From Pseudomonadota bacterium (lineage in GTDB: Bacteria; Pseudomonadota; Gammaproteobacteria; Pseudomonadales; Oleiphilaceae), in NCBI GenBank assembly GCA_023430625.1, contig JAEZAA010000124.1:1-8431 (forward strand): a DNA stretch of 8,431 nt, given 5' to 3'. Of the stretch, positions 1-6,580 are shown piece after piece. Made by a program: the position numbers and the translations under genes. The notes under the pieces are model-generated. The model did no database searches. It was not told the DNA's origin and saw only the letters and a program-made list of their open reading frames with translations. Every line of letters starts with the position of its first letter. The stretch's first letter is position 1.

Positions 1-813
1 ATTGCCCGCAAGGAACTCAGTGACGGCCTGCGCAATCGCTGGCTGCTGGCCATTAGTCTCGTCTTCGCCATCCTCGCGGTGGGCATCGCCTGGTTCGGCG
101 CGGCCGCCTCGGGGCAGGTGGGCTTCGCGTCCATTCCCGCCACCGTGGCCAGCCTCGCCAGTCTCGCCACCTTCCTGATGCCGTTGATCGCCCTATTGCT
201 GGCCTATGACGCCATTGTGGGCGAGGACGAAGGCGGTACGCTGATGTTGCTGCTGACCTATCCGCTAGGGCGCGGCCAGCTGCTGTTGGGGAAGTTCGTC
301 GGACATGGCCTGATCCTGGCGCTGGCCACCTTGATTGGCTTCGGCGGCGCGGCGCTGGCCATTGCGCTATTGGTGGACGACGTGGACTTGCCCCAACTGG
401 TGGTGGGCTTTGGTCGCTTTATGCTGTCGTCGATCATCCTGGGGCTGGTGTTTCTGGCGTTCGCCTATATCGTGAGCAGCAAGGTGGCGGAGAAGTCCAG
501 GGCGGCGGGGCTGGCGCTGGGGATCTGGTTTCTGTTCGTGCTGGTGTTCGACCTGGCGCTGCTGGGGATTCTGGTGCTCAGCGAGGGCAGCTTCAACCCG
601 GATCTGTTGCCCTGGTTGCTGCTGTGCAATCCGGTGGATGTGTACCGTCTGATCAACCTGACCGGCTTTGAAGCCAGTGAGAACGCGACGGGGGTGATGA
701 CGCTGGGGGCCGATCTGCCGGTGGGGAGCCTGATGTTGTGGGCAGTGCTGTTGATCTGGGCGCTGGTGCCTCTTTTGCTGGCGTACGGCGTATTTCGCCG
801 GCGCCTGGTGTAG
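1..813 (+). CDS. nosY: NosY, membrane permease of the nitrous oxide reductase maturation ABC transporter (5' end missing)
   Basis: The open frame runs from the first base to the TAG at 811-813, giving 270 visible residues. NosY proteins are about 275 aa, so only a few N-terminal residues lie outside the window. The visible start IARKELSDGLRNRWLL and the motifs GQVGF, FLMPLIALLLAYD, EDEGGTL and TYPLGRGQLLLGK are those of NosY, an ABC-2 type permease. I count about six hydrophobic segments (visible residues roughly 14-33, 54-72, 102-125, 140-159, 171-194 and 243-264). EDEGGTL (75-81) lies where such permeases contact their ATPase. By family knowledge NosY works with the NosF ATPase and periplasmic NosD to build the CuZ sulfide-copper cluster of N2O reductase. 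nosL follows directly, the usual nosDFYL order, so nosD and nosF are expected just upstream. The ATG at 79 is internal. Confidence 0.95.
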   Translation: MARKELSDGLRNRWLLAISLVFAILAVGIAWFGAAASGQVGFASIPATVASLASLATFLMPLIALLLAYDAIVGEDEGGTLMLLLTYPLGRGQLLLGKFVGHGLILALATLIGFGGAALAIALLVDDVDLPQLVVGFGRFMLSSIILGLVFLAFAYIVSSKVAEKSRAAGLALGIWFLFVLVFDLALLGILVLSEGSFNPDLLPWLLLCNPVDVYRLINLTGFEASENATGVMTLGADLPVGSLMLWAVLLIWALVPLLLAYGVFRRRLV

Positions 814-822
814 CGGTTTTGC

Positions 823-848
823 TCCCTCCCCCTTGGCAGGGGGAGGGA
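823..848 (+). repeat. Perfect 10-bp stem-loop between nosY and nosL
   Basis: Bases 823-832 (TCCCTCCCCC) pair perfectly with 839-848 (GGGGGAGGGA) around a 6-base loop, TTGGCA. The hairpin begins 9 bases after the nosY stop. Only CTTT follows, so it is a poor intrinsic terminator. It could partly attenuate transcription, protect the 3' end of the nosDFY message, or be one copy of a dispersed C/G-tract palindromic repeat. Only one copy is present in this window. Confidence 0.75.
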
Positions 849-882
849 CTTTACGGGCCTGCCTCAAGTTTAGGAAAGTCAT

Positions 883-886
883 GGAG
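883..886 (+). promoter_or_regulatory. Ribosome binding site that sets the nosL start
   Basis: GGAG lies 6 bases before the ATG at 893. The competing ATG at 881 has AGGAAA only 3 bases upstream, which is too close. The later ATG also gives a compact lipoprotein signal sequence. Confidence 0.6.
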
Positions 887-892
887 AATCGT

Positions 893-1474
893 ATGCTGCC
901 TCAATGGATAAAGAACAGAGGATTCCGACCAGGAGCCTTATTCCTGGCCCTGCTACTTGCGGCCCTGACCGCCTGCAGTGAAGCCCCGGAAGAGCAAACC
1001 CCAGCCACCCCCGTCGCCTTCGAGTCCGGCGACGAGTGCCACGTGTGCGGCATGATCATTCAAGAATTCCCCGGCCCCAAGGGCCAGGCCGTCGAAGCCC
1101 GCAGTGGCGCGGTGCGCAAGTTTTGCTCCACCCGCGACATGCTGAGCTGGTGGCTGGAGCCGGAGAATCAAAACCTGCGGGCCTCTCTCTTCGTGCACGA
1201 CATGGCCCGCAGCGATTGGCAGCATCCCGACGACCGCCACCTGATCGATGCACGCGGCGCGTTTTATGTGGTGGGTTCCGATCTGCAGGGATCCATGGGG
1301 CCGACCCTGGCCTCGTTCGGCAACCAGCAAGCCGCCGAGCAGTTGGCGCGGGACCAGGGGGGGCGTGTGTTGCGATTCGAGGAGATTACACCAGCCACAC
1401 TGGCCGAACTGATCCAATTGCCCCAGGCGCCGGCGGAGACCCCTCCCGCGCCGACCCCTGAACACGCGCACTAG
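893..1474 (+). CDS. nosL: NosL, copper-binding lipoprotein for nitrous oxide reductase assembly
   Basis: The product is 193 aa from the ATG at 893. It has a basic N-terminus, a hydrophobic stretch (residues 15-26) and the lipobox LTAC with Cys28, so it should be lipid-anchored facing the periplasm. The mature part carries the NosL signature CHVCGM (Cys49, Cys52, Met54), followed by KFCSTRDM (Cys78, Met83) and GSMGPTLASFG (133-143). The C-terminus is Pro-rich and ends HAH. NosL family proteins bind Cu(I) and pass copper to the N2O reductase assembly machinery. The gene follows nosY with a 79-base gap containing a hairpin and is probably co-transcribed with it. An in-frame ATG at 881 would add four residues. 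A TTG at 833 falls in the hairpin loop and is unlikely to be used. Family assignment is firm; the exact copper ligands are not proven from sequence alone. Confidence 0.95.
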   Translation: MLPQWIKNRGFRPGALFLALLLAALTACSEAPEEQTPATPVAFESGDECHVCGMIIQEFPGPKGQAVEARSGAVRKFCSTRDMLSWWLEPENQNLRASLFVHDMARSDWQHPDDRHLIDARGAFYVVGSDLQGSMGPTLASFGNQQAAEQLARDQGGRVLRFEEITPATLAELIQLPQAPAETPPAPTPEHAH

Positions 1475-1579
1475 CCACCCTCTTCGCCTGGCCAGCGCGC
1501 TCACCGCGTTTCCAGCTTTCGCCAGTCCTCCCCAAGGCCGCCCTTGGTGACGGCCTGAACTTCTTCTCCAGACCCTCCC

Positions 1580-1598
1580 GAGCGCCGCTTTGGCGCTC
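1580..1598 (+). other. Small hairpin downstream of nosL, weak terminator candidate
   Basis: GAGCGCC (1580-1586) pairs with GGCGCTC (1592-1598) around GCTTT. No T-run follows, so intrinsic termination here would be weak. I see no better terminator between nosL and the norZ control region. Confidence 0.35.
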
Positions 1599-1623
1599 CA
1601 ACCCGTCCGTTCGATCAGCGAAT

Positions 1624-1637
1624 TTGAGCTAGATCAA
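1624..1637 (+). promoter_or_regulatory. FNR/DNR/NnrR-type box upstream of norZ
   Basis: TTGAG-CTAG-ATCAA matches the FNR-family consensus TTGAT-N4-ATCAA at 9 of 10 fixed positions. Its centre is near 1630.5. A class II arrangement (centre near -41.5) would place the transcription start around 1672 and a -10 around TTTAAA at 1662-1667. FNR/ANR proteins respond to oxygen loss and DNR/NnrR proteins to NO; the box alone does not tell which binds. Confidence 0.75.
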
Positions 1638-1640
1638 TAT

Positions 1641-1663
1641 TAGATGTATTTTCGTTGCATCTT
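1641..1663 (+). promoter_or_regulatory. Candidate NsrR operator 1
   Basis: The site is an 11-1-11 palindrome: TAGATGTATTT, T, CGTTGCATCTT. Against the enterobacterial NsrR consensus (AAGATGCATTT, one base, AAATGCATCTT) I count 9 of 11 and 8 of 11 matches. NsrR is an iron-sulfur repressor that releases DNA on meeting NO. The site lies between the FNR-type box and the probable transcription start, where binding should block RNA polymerase. Confidence 0.6.
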
Positions 1664-1666
1664 TAA

Positions 1667-1689
1667 AAGATGCAATTAGAATGCATGTT
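1667..1689 (+). promoter_or_regulatory. Candidate NsrR operator 2
   Basis: A second 11-1-11 palindrome: AAGATGCAATT, A, GAATGCATGTT. Matches to the NsrR consensus are 10 of 11 and 9 of 11, better than in site 1. The two site centres are 26 bases apart. The end of site 1 and start of site 2 together form a perfect 10-1-10 palindrome (1655-1675). It lies 64 bases before the norZ start codon. Confidence 0.65.
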
Positions 1690-1753
1690 AAGGCTGGCTG
1701 CCAAATGTGAGAGCAAGCCGCTTTTTCACACTGACCTGCGGGAGACTGCTGCG

Positions 1754-4033
1754 ATGCATGCAAACCGAAAACTCTGGCGATGGCTTGCCATAATCTGCTT
1801 TCTATCCTTTGGGGTGCTGGGCTGGGTGGGTACGGAAATCTACCAGGCCGCGCCGCCCATTCCGAAATCCGTGGTGACGGAGTCCGGCGACCTGCTGTAT
1901 ACGGGGCCGGAGATCCAGCATGGTCAGAAAGCCTGGCTGGCCTCCGGTGGGCAGCAGATTGGCTCGGTCTGGGGGCATGGTTCCTACCTGGCGCCGGACT
2001 GGTCCGCCGATTGGCTGCACCGGGAAGCGGTGACGCTGCGCGAGAAGCTGGCGCAACATCATTACCAGCAGTCGTATGACACCTTATCGGTGGGCAAGCA
2101 GGCGGAAGTCAGCGCCCTGCTCAAGCAGGAAATGCGTCTGAACCGCTACGATGCGGAAACCGACACCCTGACCCTCACCGACCTGCGCGCGGAAGCCATT
2201 CGTGAAGTAGCGGCCCACTACACCAGCCTGTTCGGCACCGATCCCGCGTTTGATGAGCTGCGCGTGCAGTATGCGATGCCCCATGGCGCCATCGTCAGTG
2301 GCGACGACCGCAAGGCGCTCTCCGGCTTTTTCTTCTGGTCCGCCTGGTCCGCCACCACGGATCGCCCTGGCGAAACCAACCTGAGCTACACCAGCAATTG
2401 GCCCCATGAGCCGCTGGTGGACAACAAACCCACGCCCGGCAACGGCCTCTGGTCCATGGCCAGTATCATTCTGCTGATCGCCGGTATTGCGGCCATGGTG
2501 TTCTTCCACGGCAAACAACGGGAAGAAGCCGATCCCAAGCCGCCCACTTCCGATCCGCTGTTCAGCATGAAGCCCACCGCATCCATGCAGGCCACCAAGA
2601 AGTACTTCTGGGTTGTCGTTGGCCTGATCCTGGCCCAGGTTGGCCTGGGTATTCTCACTGCTCACTACGCGGTGGAAGGCCACAGCCTGTTTGGCATCTC
2701 CCTGGTGGAAATCCTGCCCTACAGCGTTAGCCGGACCATGCACACCCAGTTTGCCGTGCTCTGGATCGCAACCGCCTGGTTGGCCACGGGCCTCTACATT
2801 TCGCCGCTGCTGTCCGGCCATGAGCCGAAATTCCAGAAACTGGGCGTGGATGTGTTGTTCTGGGCGCTGATCTTCGTGGTCGTCGGTTCCACCACCTTTG
2901 GCTGGCTGGGCGCGCTGCAGCGTCAGGGCGTGGACTTCAGCTTCTGGTTCGGTAGCCAGGGCCTGGAATTCACCACCATGGGACGTTTCTGGCAGAGCCT
3001 GCTGTTCGTCGGCTTGATGTTCTGGCTGTTCCTGATGGGCCGTGCGCTGCTGCCCGCCCTCAAGCGCAAGGACGAAAGCCGTGGCCTGATCGCCATGGTG
3101 TTCCTGGCCGCCATCTGTATCGGCCTGTTCTACGCCTCGTCCCTGATGTGGGGCCAGCACACCCACTACGCCATGATCGAGTACTGGAGATGGTGGCTGG
3201 TACACCTCTGGGTGGAAGGTTTCTTTGAAGTCTTCGCCACCGCCGTCATTGCCCTGCTGTTCACCCGCCTGGGCCTGATCCACAGCGCCACGGCCAACAG
3301 CGCCATCGTTCTGGAGACCATCGTGTTCCTGTTCGGCGGTATCCTGGGCACGCTGCACCACCTGTACTTCACCGGTACGCCCACGTCCGTCATCGCGATC
3401 GGTGCCATGTTCTCCGCTCTGGAAGTGGTTCCGCTGGCCCTGATCGGTATCGAGGCCTATCGCAACTACGAGCGCAGCAAGGCCGCGCCCTGGCTTGCCG
3501 CCTATAAGTGGCCGATCCTCTGCTTCATCGCGGTGGGCTTCTGGAACGTGGTCGGTGCGGGTCTGCTGGGCTTCGCCATCAACCCGCCGATCTCCCTGTA
3601 CTACGTGCAAGGCCTGAACCTGACCGCCGGTCATGGTCACGCGGCACTGTTCGGCGTCTACGGCATGCTCGGTATCGGCCTGATGCTGTTCTGCCTGCGC
3701 GGCATGACCCAGCGCAGCGCCTGGGCCGACAAGCTGCTGAAGCCCATGTTCTGGACGCTGAATATCGGCCTGGGCATGATGGTGTTCATGTCGCTGATCC
3801 CGGCCGGTATCTACCAAGCCTGGGCCAGCGTCTCCGAAGGTCTCTGGTTCGCGCGCTCCGCCGAGTTCGTCCACAGCCCGATCATGGAAGGCCTGGTGTG
3901 GCTGCGGGTACCGGGTGACATCGTGTTCGCCATCGGTATCGGCTACCTCGCCTGGTTCGCCTTCCGCCTGATCAAGGGCGAGAAGACCGGCGCGGCGGAA
4001 CCCAAACCCATTGTTCAGGACGCACGCGTCTGA
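1754..4033 (+). CDS. norZ: Quinol-dependent nitric oxide reductase (qNOR, NorZ)
   Basis: The product is 759 aa, the usual length of single-chain qNOR, which reduces 2 NO to N2O in the cytoplasmic membrane with electrons from quinol. The N-terminal part (one membrane helix, residues about 8-24, then a periplasmic domain to about 230) corresponds to NorC but has no CxxCH haem c site, as expected for qNOR. The rest is the NorB-like multi-helix core. By alignment from memory to NorB, His330 and His629 bind low-spin haem b, His627 binds haem b3, and His484, Glu488, His535 and His536 bind the non-haem iron FeB. Glu557 matches the conserved proton-path Glu. All are present. I chose the ATG at 1754 because GGGAG (1740-1744) precedes it and MHANRKLWRW leads into the first helix. 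In-frame ATGs at 1670 and 1685 lie inside an operator. The gene has its own promoter region and a strong terminator, so it is probably monocistronic. Confidence 0.96.
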   Translation: MHANRKLWRWLAIICFLSFGVLGWVGTEIYQAAPPIPKSVVTESGDLLYTGPEIQHGQKAWLASGGQQIGSVWGHGSYLAPDWSADWLHREAVTLREKLAQHHYQQSYDTLSVGKQAEVSALLKQEMRLNRYDAETDTLTLTDLRAEAIREVAAHYTSLFGTDPAFDELRVQYAMPHGAIVSGDDRKALSGFFFWSAWSATTDRPGETNLSYTSNWPHEPLVDNKPTPGNGLWSMASIILLIAGIAAMVFFHGKQREEADPKPPTSDPLFSMKPTASMQATKKYFWVVVGLILAQVGLGILTAHYAVEGHSLFGISLVEILPYSVSRTMHTQFAVLWIATAWLATGLYISPLLSGHEPKFQKLGVDVLFWALIFVVVGSTTFGWLGALQRQGVDFSFWFGSQGLEFTTMGRFWQSLLFVGLMFWLFLMGRALLPALKRKDESRGLIAMVFLAAICIGLFYASSLMWGQHTHYAMIEYWRWWLVHLWVEGFFEVFATAVIALLFTRLGLIHSATANSAIVLETIVFLFGGILGTLHHLYFTGTPTSVIAIGAMFSALEVVPLALIGIEAYRNYERSKAAPWLAAYKWPILCFIAVGFWNVVGAGLLGFAINPPISLYYVQGLNLTAGHGHAALFGVYGMLGIGLMLFCLRGMTQRSAWADKLLKPMFWTLNIGLGMMVFMSLIPAGIYQAWASVSEGLWFARSAEFVHSPIMEGLVWLRVPGDIVFAIGIGYLAWFAFRLIKGEKTGAAEPKPIVQDARV

Positions 4034-4056
4034 TCGACACCCGCCTCTGATGGCAT

Positions 4057-4087
4057 GGCCCCGGCTTCGGTCGGGGCCTTTTCGTTT
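4057..4087 (+). terminator. Intrinsic terminator of norZ
   Basis: GGCCCCGGC (4057-4065) pairs with GTCGGGGCC (4070-4078), including one G-U pair, around a TTCG tetraloop. TTTTCGTTT follows. It begins 23 bases after the norZ stop and separates norZ from the outer-membrane gene. Confidence 0.93.
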
Positions 4088-4164
4088 CGCCCTCTCGATA
4101 GGCTCTGTCGGCCCCTCATGTTGTTCCGCCAACCATCGATCTCCATACTGGAGCTCATTCCCAC

Positions 4165-4197
4165 CGATCCTGAGAATCTGTCGTAAACGACGGATCG
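4165..4197. promoter_or_regulatory. Nested dyad upstream of the outer-membrane protein gene
   Basis: CGATCC (4165-4170) and GGATCG (4192-4197) flank an inner dyad, GTCGT-AA-ACGAC (4180-4191). The loop is lopsided, so this is either an operator or a 5' leader structure. It ends 30 bases before the start codon at 4227. I could not assign a regulator, and I see no convincing -35/-10 pair in 4088-4226. Confidence 0.3.
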
Positions 4198-4226
4198 CAC
4201 CTTCCGTATCTGACATGGAGTCCTAC

Positions 4227-5294
4227 ATGAGTCGAGGCCGTAGCCCTTTTGTATTGCTGCTAGCGAGTGTCCTGGTCGCCCCGGCCAGCCAGGCGCATAC
4301 CGAGGCTGAATCCCATGGGGGCAACGCTCCCCGACCCGATACCCATGCGCCGGCCGGCGTCATGTTCGAACACATGCACCGGGCAGGGGAATGGATGATC
4401 GGATACCGCTACCAATACTCGCGCCAGGACGGCCTGTTTCAGGGCAGCGACGAGATCAGCCGTGGCGAGCTGATGGCCGCCGGCTACACCGGGATTCCCC
4501 GCGAGATGAGCATGCACATGCACATGCTGGATCTGATGTATGCGCCGACCGATTGGCTCAACCTGATGCTGATGCCCCAGTACATGGAAATGGACATGAG
4601 CATGGAGATGGTCATGGGCATGGATGCCGGGGGCGAGCATGGCGGCCATGGGGGCGGCCACGCGCCGGGACGTCACGAGCACGGCAGCTCCGGCCTGGGC
4701 GACACGGTGCTGGCAGCGCTGCTGCGCCTGTATGGCGAGGGCGATCACCAGATTCACGCCGGGCTCGGCTTCAGCGCGCCCACCGGCGACGTCGACCGCA
4801 AGAATCCGGACGGCACCATGGTGCATTACGGCATGCAACTGGGATCGGGAACCTGGGATTTCCTACCGACCCTGACCTACACCGGCCGCCACCAGGCCCT
4901 GACCTGGGGCGCGCAGTTGGGCGGAGTGTTTCGCATGGAAAGCGAGAACAAGCGTGGCTTCAGCTTTGGTGACCAGTACCGGGCCACCGGCTGGGCCGCC
5001 TATCGGATCCTGGAGTGGGCGAGTCTGTCGCTGCGCCTGCAATACAGCAAGGAAGAAGATATCCAGGGCCATTACGACCGGCCCCACAACCACGGCAGCC
5101 CGGGCGATTTGCAGGTCAACTATGGCGGTGAATTCTGGGATTTGGGCGTTGGAGTGAATACCGTCGTGACCGGTGGCGCGCTGGCCGGGCACCGGCTTGG
5201 GATCGAGTGGCTGGAACCCGTGGCGGAGCACTACCACGGCTATCAGCTGGGGCGGGACGGGACGCTGGCGGTGAGCTGGTCGCTGGCGTTCTGA
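4227..5294 (+). CDS. Met/His-rich outer-membrane beta-barrel protein, possible copper handling
   Basis: The product is 355 aa from the ATG at 4227, preceded by GGAG (4217-4220) with 6-base spacing. The signal peptide probably ends at ASQA (20-23). The mature protein opens with APAGVMFEHMHRAGEWMIGYRY and continues with many alternating amphipathic strands, a GLGDT turn, a SAPTGDVD turn and a C-terminal SLAF. The final Phe is typical of outer-membrane barrels. It resembles proteins annotated as 'transporter' related to the MetA-pathway phenol-degradation (DUF/Pfam Phenol_MetA_deg-like) barrel family, whose PAGVM...HMH...GEWM opening is often seen near metal-resistance genes. Residues 94-132 hold 14 Met, and residues 137-152 form a His/Gly loop (EHGGHGGGHAPGRHEH). 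Location after nos and nor genes suggests copper traffic for N2O reductase, but this is inference. A terminator separates it from norZ, so it is a separate transcription unit. Confidence 0.82.
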   Translation: MSRGRSPFVLLLASVLVAPASQAHTEAESHGGNAPRPDTHAPAGVMFEHMHRAGEWMIGYRYQYSRQDGLFQGSDEISRGELMAAGYTGIPREMSMHMHMLDLMYAPTDWLNLMLMPQYMEMDMSMEMVMGMDAGGEHGGHGGGHAPGRHEHGSSGLGDTVLAALLRLYGEGDHQIHAGLGFSAPTGDVDRKNPDGTMVHYGMQLGSGTWDFLPTLTYTGRHQALTWGAQLGGVFRMESENKRGFSFGDQYRATGWAAYRILEWASLSLRLQYSKEEDIQGHYDRPHNHGSPGDLQVNYGGEFWDLGVGVNTVVTGGALAGHRLGIEWLEPVAEHYHGYQLGRDGTLAVSWSLAF

Positions 5295-5302
5295 TTGAAA
5301 CT

Positions 5303-5332
5303 GAAGAAGGCGGCTTATCAGCCGCCTTCTTC
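5303..5332. terminator. Bidirectional terminator between convergent genes
   Basis: GAAGAAGGCGGCT (5303-5315) pairs perfectly over 13 bp with AGCCGCCTTCTTC (5320-5332) around TATC. It starts 8 bases after the outer-membrane gene stop and contains the HD-GYP gene's TGA (complement of 5318-5320). On each strand the 3' arm ends in T-rich TTCTTC, which partly serves as the U-tract. It should stop transcripts from both sides. Confidence 0.88.
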
Positions 5333-6484
5333 GTAATCCCACAGGCTGGCCAGGGTTGCCTTGGGCCAGATCGTGGGGAAGACCCGCTCGCGGATAAAGA
5401 ATTCCAAGTCGCTGGGATCCCGTTTGAGCGGCGTCAGGTAAGGATTGCCCCCCTTCGCCAGCACCGCCTTGAGGACGGGCTGCTGGGTCCCTGTGCCGCG
5501 GTGGACCACAATCGCGGTTTCACCGTTGGTCAACTGGACAAAGGTGCCGGGCGGGTGCTCCGACAGAACCATACTCAGCGCATCCAGCAGGGTGCGCTGG
5601 GACAGCACCCGCGCATCGTCGCGGATTTCCTGCAAGGCCTCATGGGGATGGTAGCGGCGCCGGTAACCTCGGGCGGACACCAGCGCGGCATAGCGTTCCA
5701 CCAGCGCGATCACCTGGGCTTCGAGCAGAATCTGCCCGTCCCGCAGGCCATTGGGATAGCCCGAGCCATCCGGCCGCTCGTGGTGTTGTTCAACGATCTG
5801 GAGCCAAAGCGGATCATTGATTCCCACCCGCTGCAGCATGGTGGCGCTGAGGGCGGGATGCTTGTTGATAATCTCCCGCAGGCGCGGTGTCAGCGCACTG
5901 GCGGACTGATTCAGTTTTTCCTGATAGGGCATCAGCGCGGCGTTGGCCGACACGGCGGCGGCCACCAGGCTCCAGGTCCGGCTCTTGTCGAAATCCAGCT
6001 GGCGCGCGATTAGCCGGCTCAGCACGCCGTAAAACAGCGCTAGCTGGGTTGGCGTCGGCTGAGTCGCGTTGTAATGGATAAAACCGAGGCTGGCGTCGGG
6101 GTCCCCGTCACAAGCATCAATTAGGTCGTCGACCAGTTTGTGCAGGATGACGATGCCTTCCGGCCGCTGCTGGCTGACAATGTCATAGGATTTCTGGAGG
6201 TCGAACAACCAGCGTTGATGGTCGGCAAGGGGATTCACCCGTTTGCCGTCCTGCTTCGAATCCGGAGACTGTGCCTTTTCGTGCTCTTCGTCGAGCGAGC
6301 GCGCGACCTCTTCAGGTACGAACATGCCGTAGAGAATCAGCTTTTCCAACTGCTTCTCCGTCTCAACCACGGCGCCCCTTTCCAGCATCAGTTGCCCGGA
6401 CTGGTTGTACACCGGCCAGGGCAGAGCTTCACCGACTCTGACGGTGGAATAGCGGACGCGTTCAAGTTTCGGAGAATTCGACAT
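5318..6484 (-). CDS. Degenerate HD-GYP domain protein
   Basis: The product is 388 aa from the ATG at 6484. It has no signal peptide or membrane segment and should be cytoplasmic. Residues about 10-60 form a small N-terminal domain (YSTVRVGEALPWPVY, GQLMLERG, YGMFVPEE) that often precedes HD-GYP domains. Residues about 110-310 match HD-GYP: HP (209-210), HHER (234-237), DGSGYP (239-244) and VERYAALVSARGYR (262-275). Normal HD-GYP enzymes hydrolyse cyclic di-GMP using a His-Asp pair in LLHDIGK. Here that place reads AAVSANAALMPYQEK (176-190) with no HD, and the later metal Asp of the VADxYDA motif is Glu263. It is therefore probably inactive as a phosphodiesterase and may bind a ligand or partner. 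The start is uncertain: a TTG at 6520 has a weak AAGG 6 bases upstream, whereas the ATG at 6484 has no clear ribosome site but fits the domain start. The last codons lie in the shared terminator. Confidence 0.82.
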   Translation of the reverse strand: MSNSPKLERVRYSTVRVGEALPWPVYNQSGQLMLERGAVVETEKQLEKLILYGMFVPEEVARSLDEEHEKAQSPDSKQDGKRVNPLADHQRWLFDLQKSYDIVSQQRPEGIVILHKLVDDLIDACDGDPDASLGFIHYNATQPTPTQLALFYGVLSRLIARQLDFDKSRTWSLVAAAVSANAALMPYQEKLNQSASALTPRLREIINKHPALSATMLQRVGINDPLWLQIVEQHHERPDGSGYPNGLRDGQILLEAQVIALVERYAALVSARGYRRRYHPHEALQEIRDDARVLSQRTLLDALSMVLSEHPPGTFVQLTNGETAIVVHRGTGTQQPVLKAVLAKGGNPYLTPLKRDPSDLEFFIRERVFPTIWPKATLASLWDYEEGG

Positions 6485-6539
6485 GCTGGACCAGGTTGCT
6501 TCAGATGACGCCACAGGCAAACGTTGCCTTGAATCTTTT

Positions 6540-6580
6540 AGTACCCTTTACGTTTTTCGGTACTGAATATGTATAGTACC
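6540..6580. promoter_or_regulatory. Three AGTACC hexamers, two forming an inverted repeat over the -10
   Basis: AGTACC occurs at 6540-6545 and 6575-6580, and its complement GGTACT at 6559-6564. GGTACT-N10-AGTACC is an inverted repeat centred at 6569.5, exactly over the candidate -10 of the HD-GYP gene. It may be an operator for an unknown regulator. Confidence 0.4.

Noticed and set aside
367..882. A 171-codon minus-strand frame opposite nosY
   Set aside because: Its product is a Gln/His/Pro-rich shadow of the NosY codons and has no family resemblance.
1532..1547. Small hairpin CCAAGG-CCGC-CCTTGG downstream of nosL
   Set aside because: Only six base pairs with no T-run; such stems arise easily in GC-rich DNA.
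1670..1753. In-frame extension of norZ to the ATG at 1670 or 1685
   Set aside because: These codons lie within the NsrR-like operator and probably at or before the transcription start, and the added residues do not fit the qNOR N-terminus.
1753..1763. A third NsrR-like half-site (GATGCAT) at the norZ start codon
   Set aside because: Only about 7 of 11 positions match and there is no partner half-site at the correct spacing.
2084..4216. A 710-codon open frame on the minus strand opposite norZ
   Set aside because: Its translation is rich in Gln, His, Gly and Arg with no recognisable domain, it lies wholly opposite a gene with all qNOR catalytic residues, and such frames are common in high-GC genes with third-position bias.
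4584..4622. Repeated ATG-containing DNA as a microsatellite
   Set aside because: The intervening codons vary and the frame is intact, so the pattern is better explained at the protein level as alternating methionines.
5207..6013. A 268-codon plus-strand frame opposite the HD-GYP gene
   Set aside because: It runs through the bidirectional terminator, lacks a ribosome site, and overlaps two well-supported genes.
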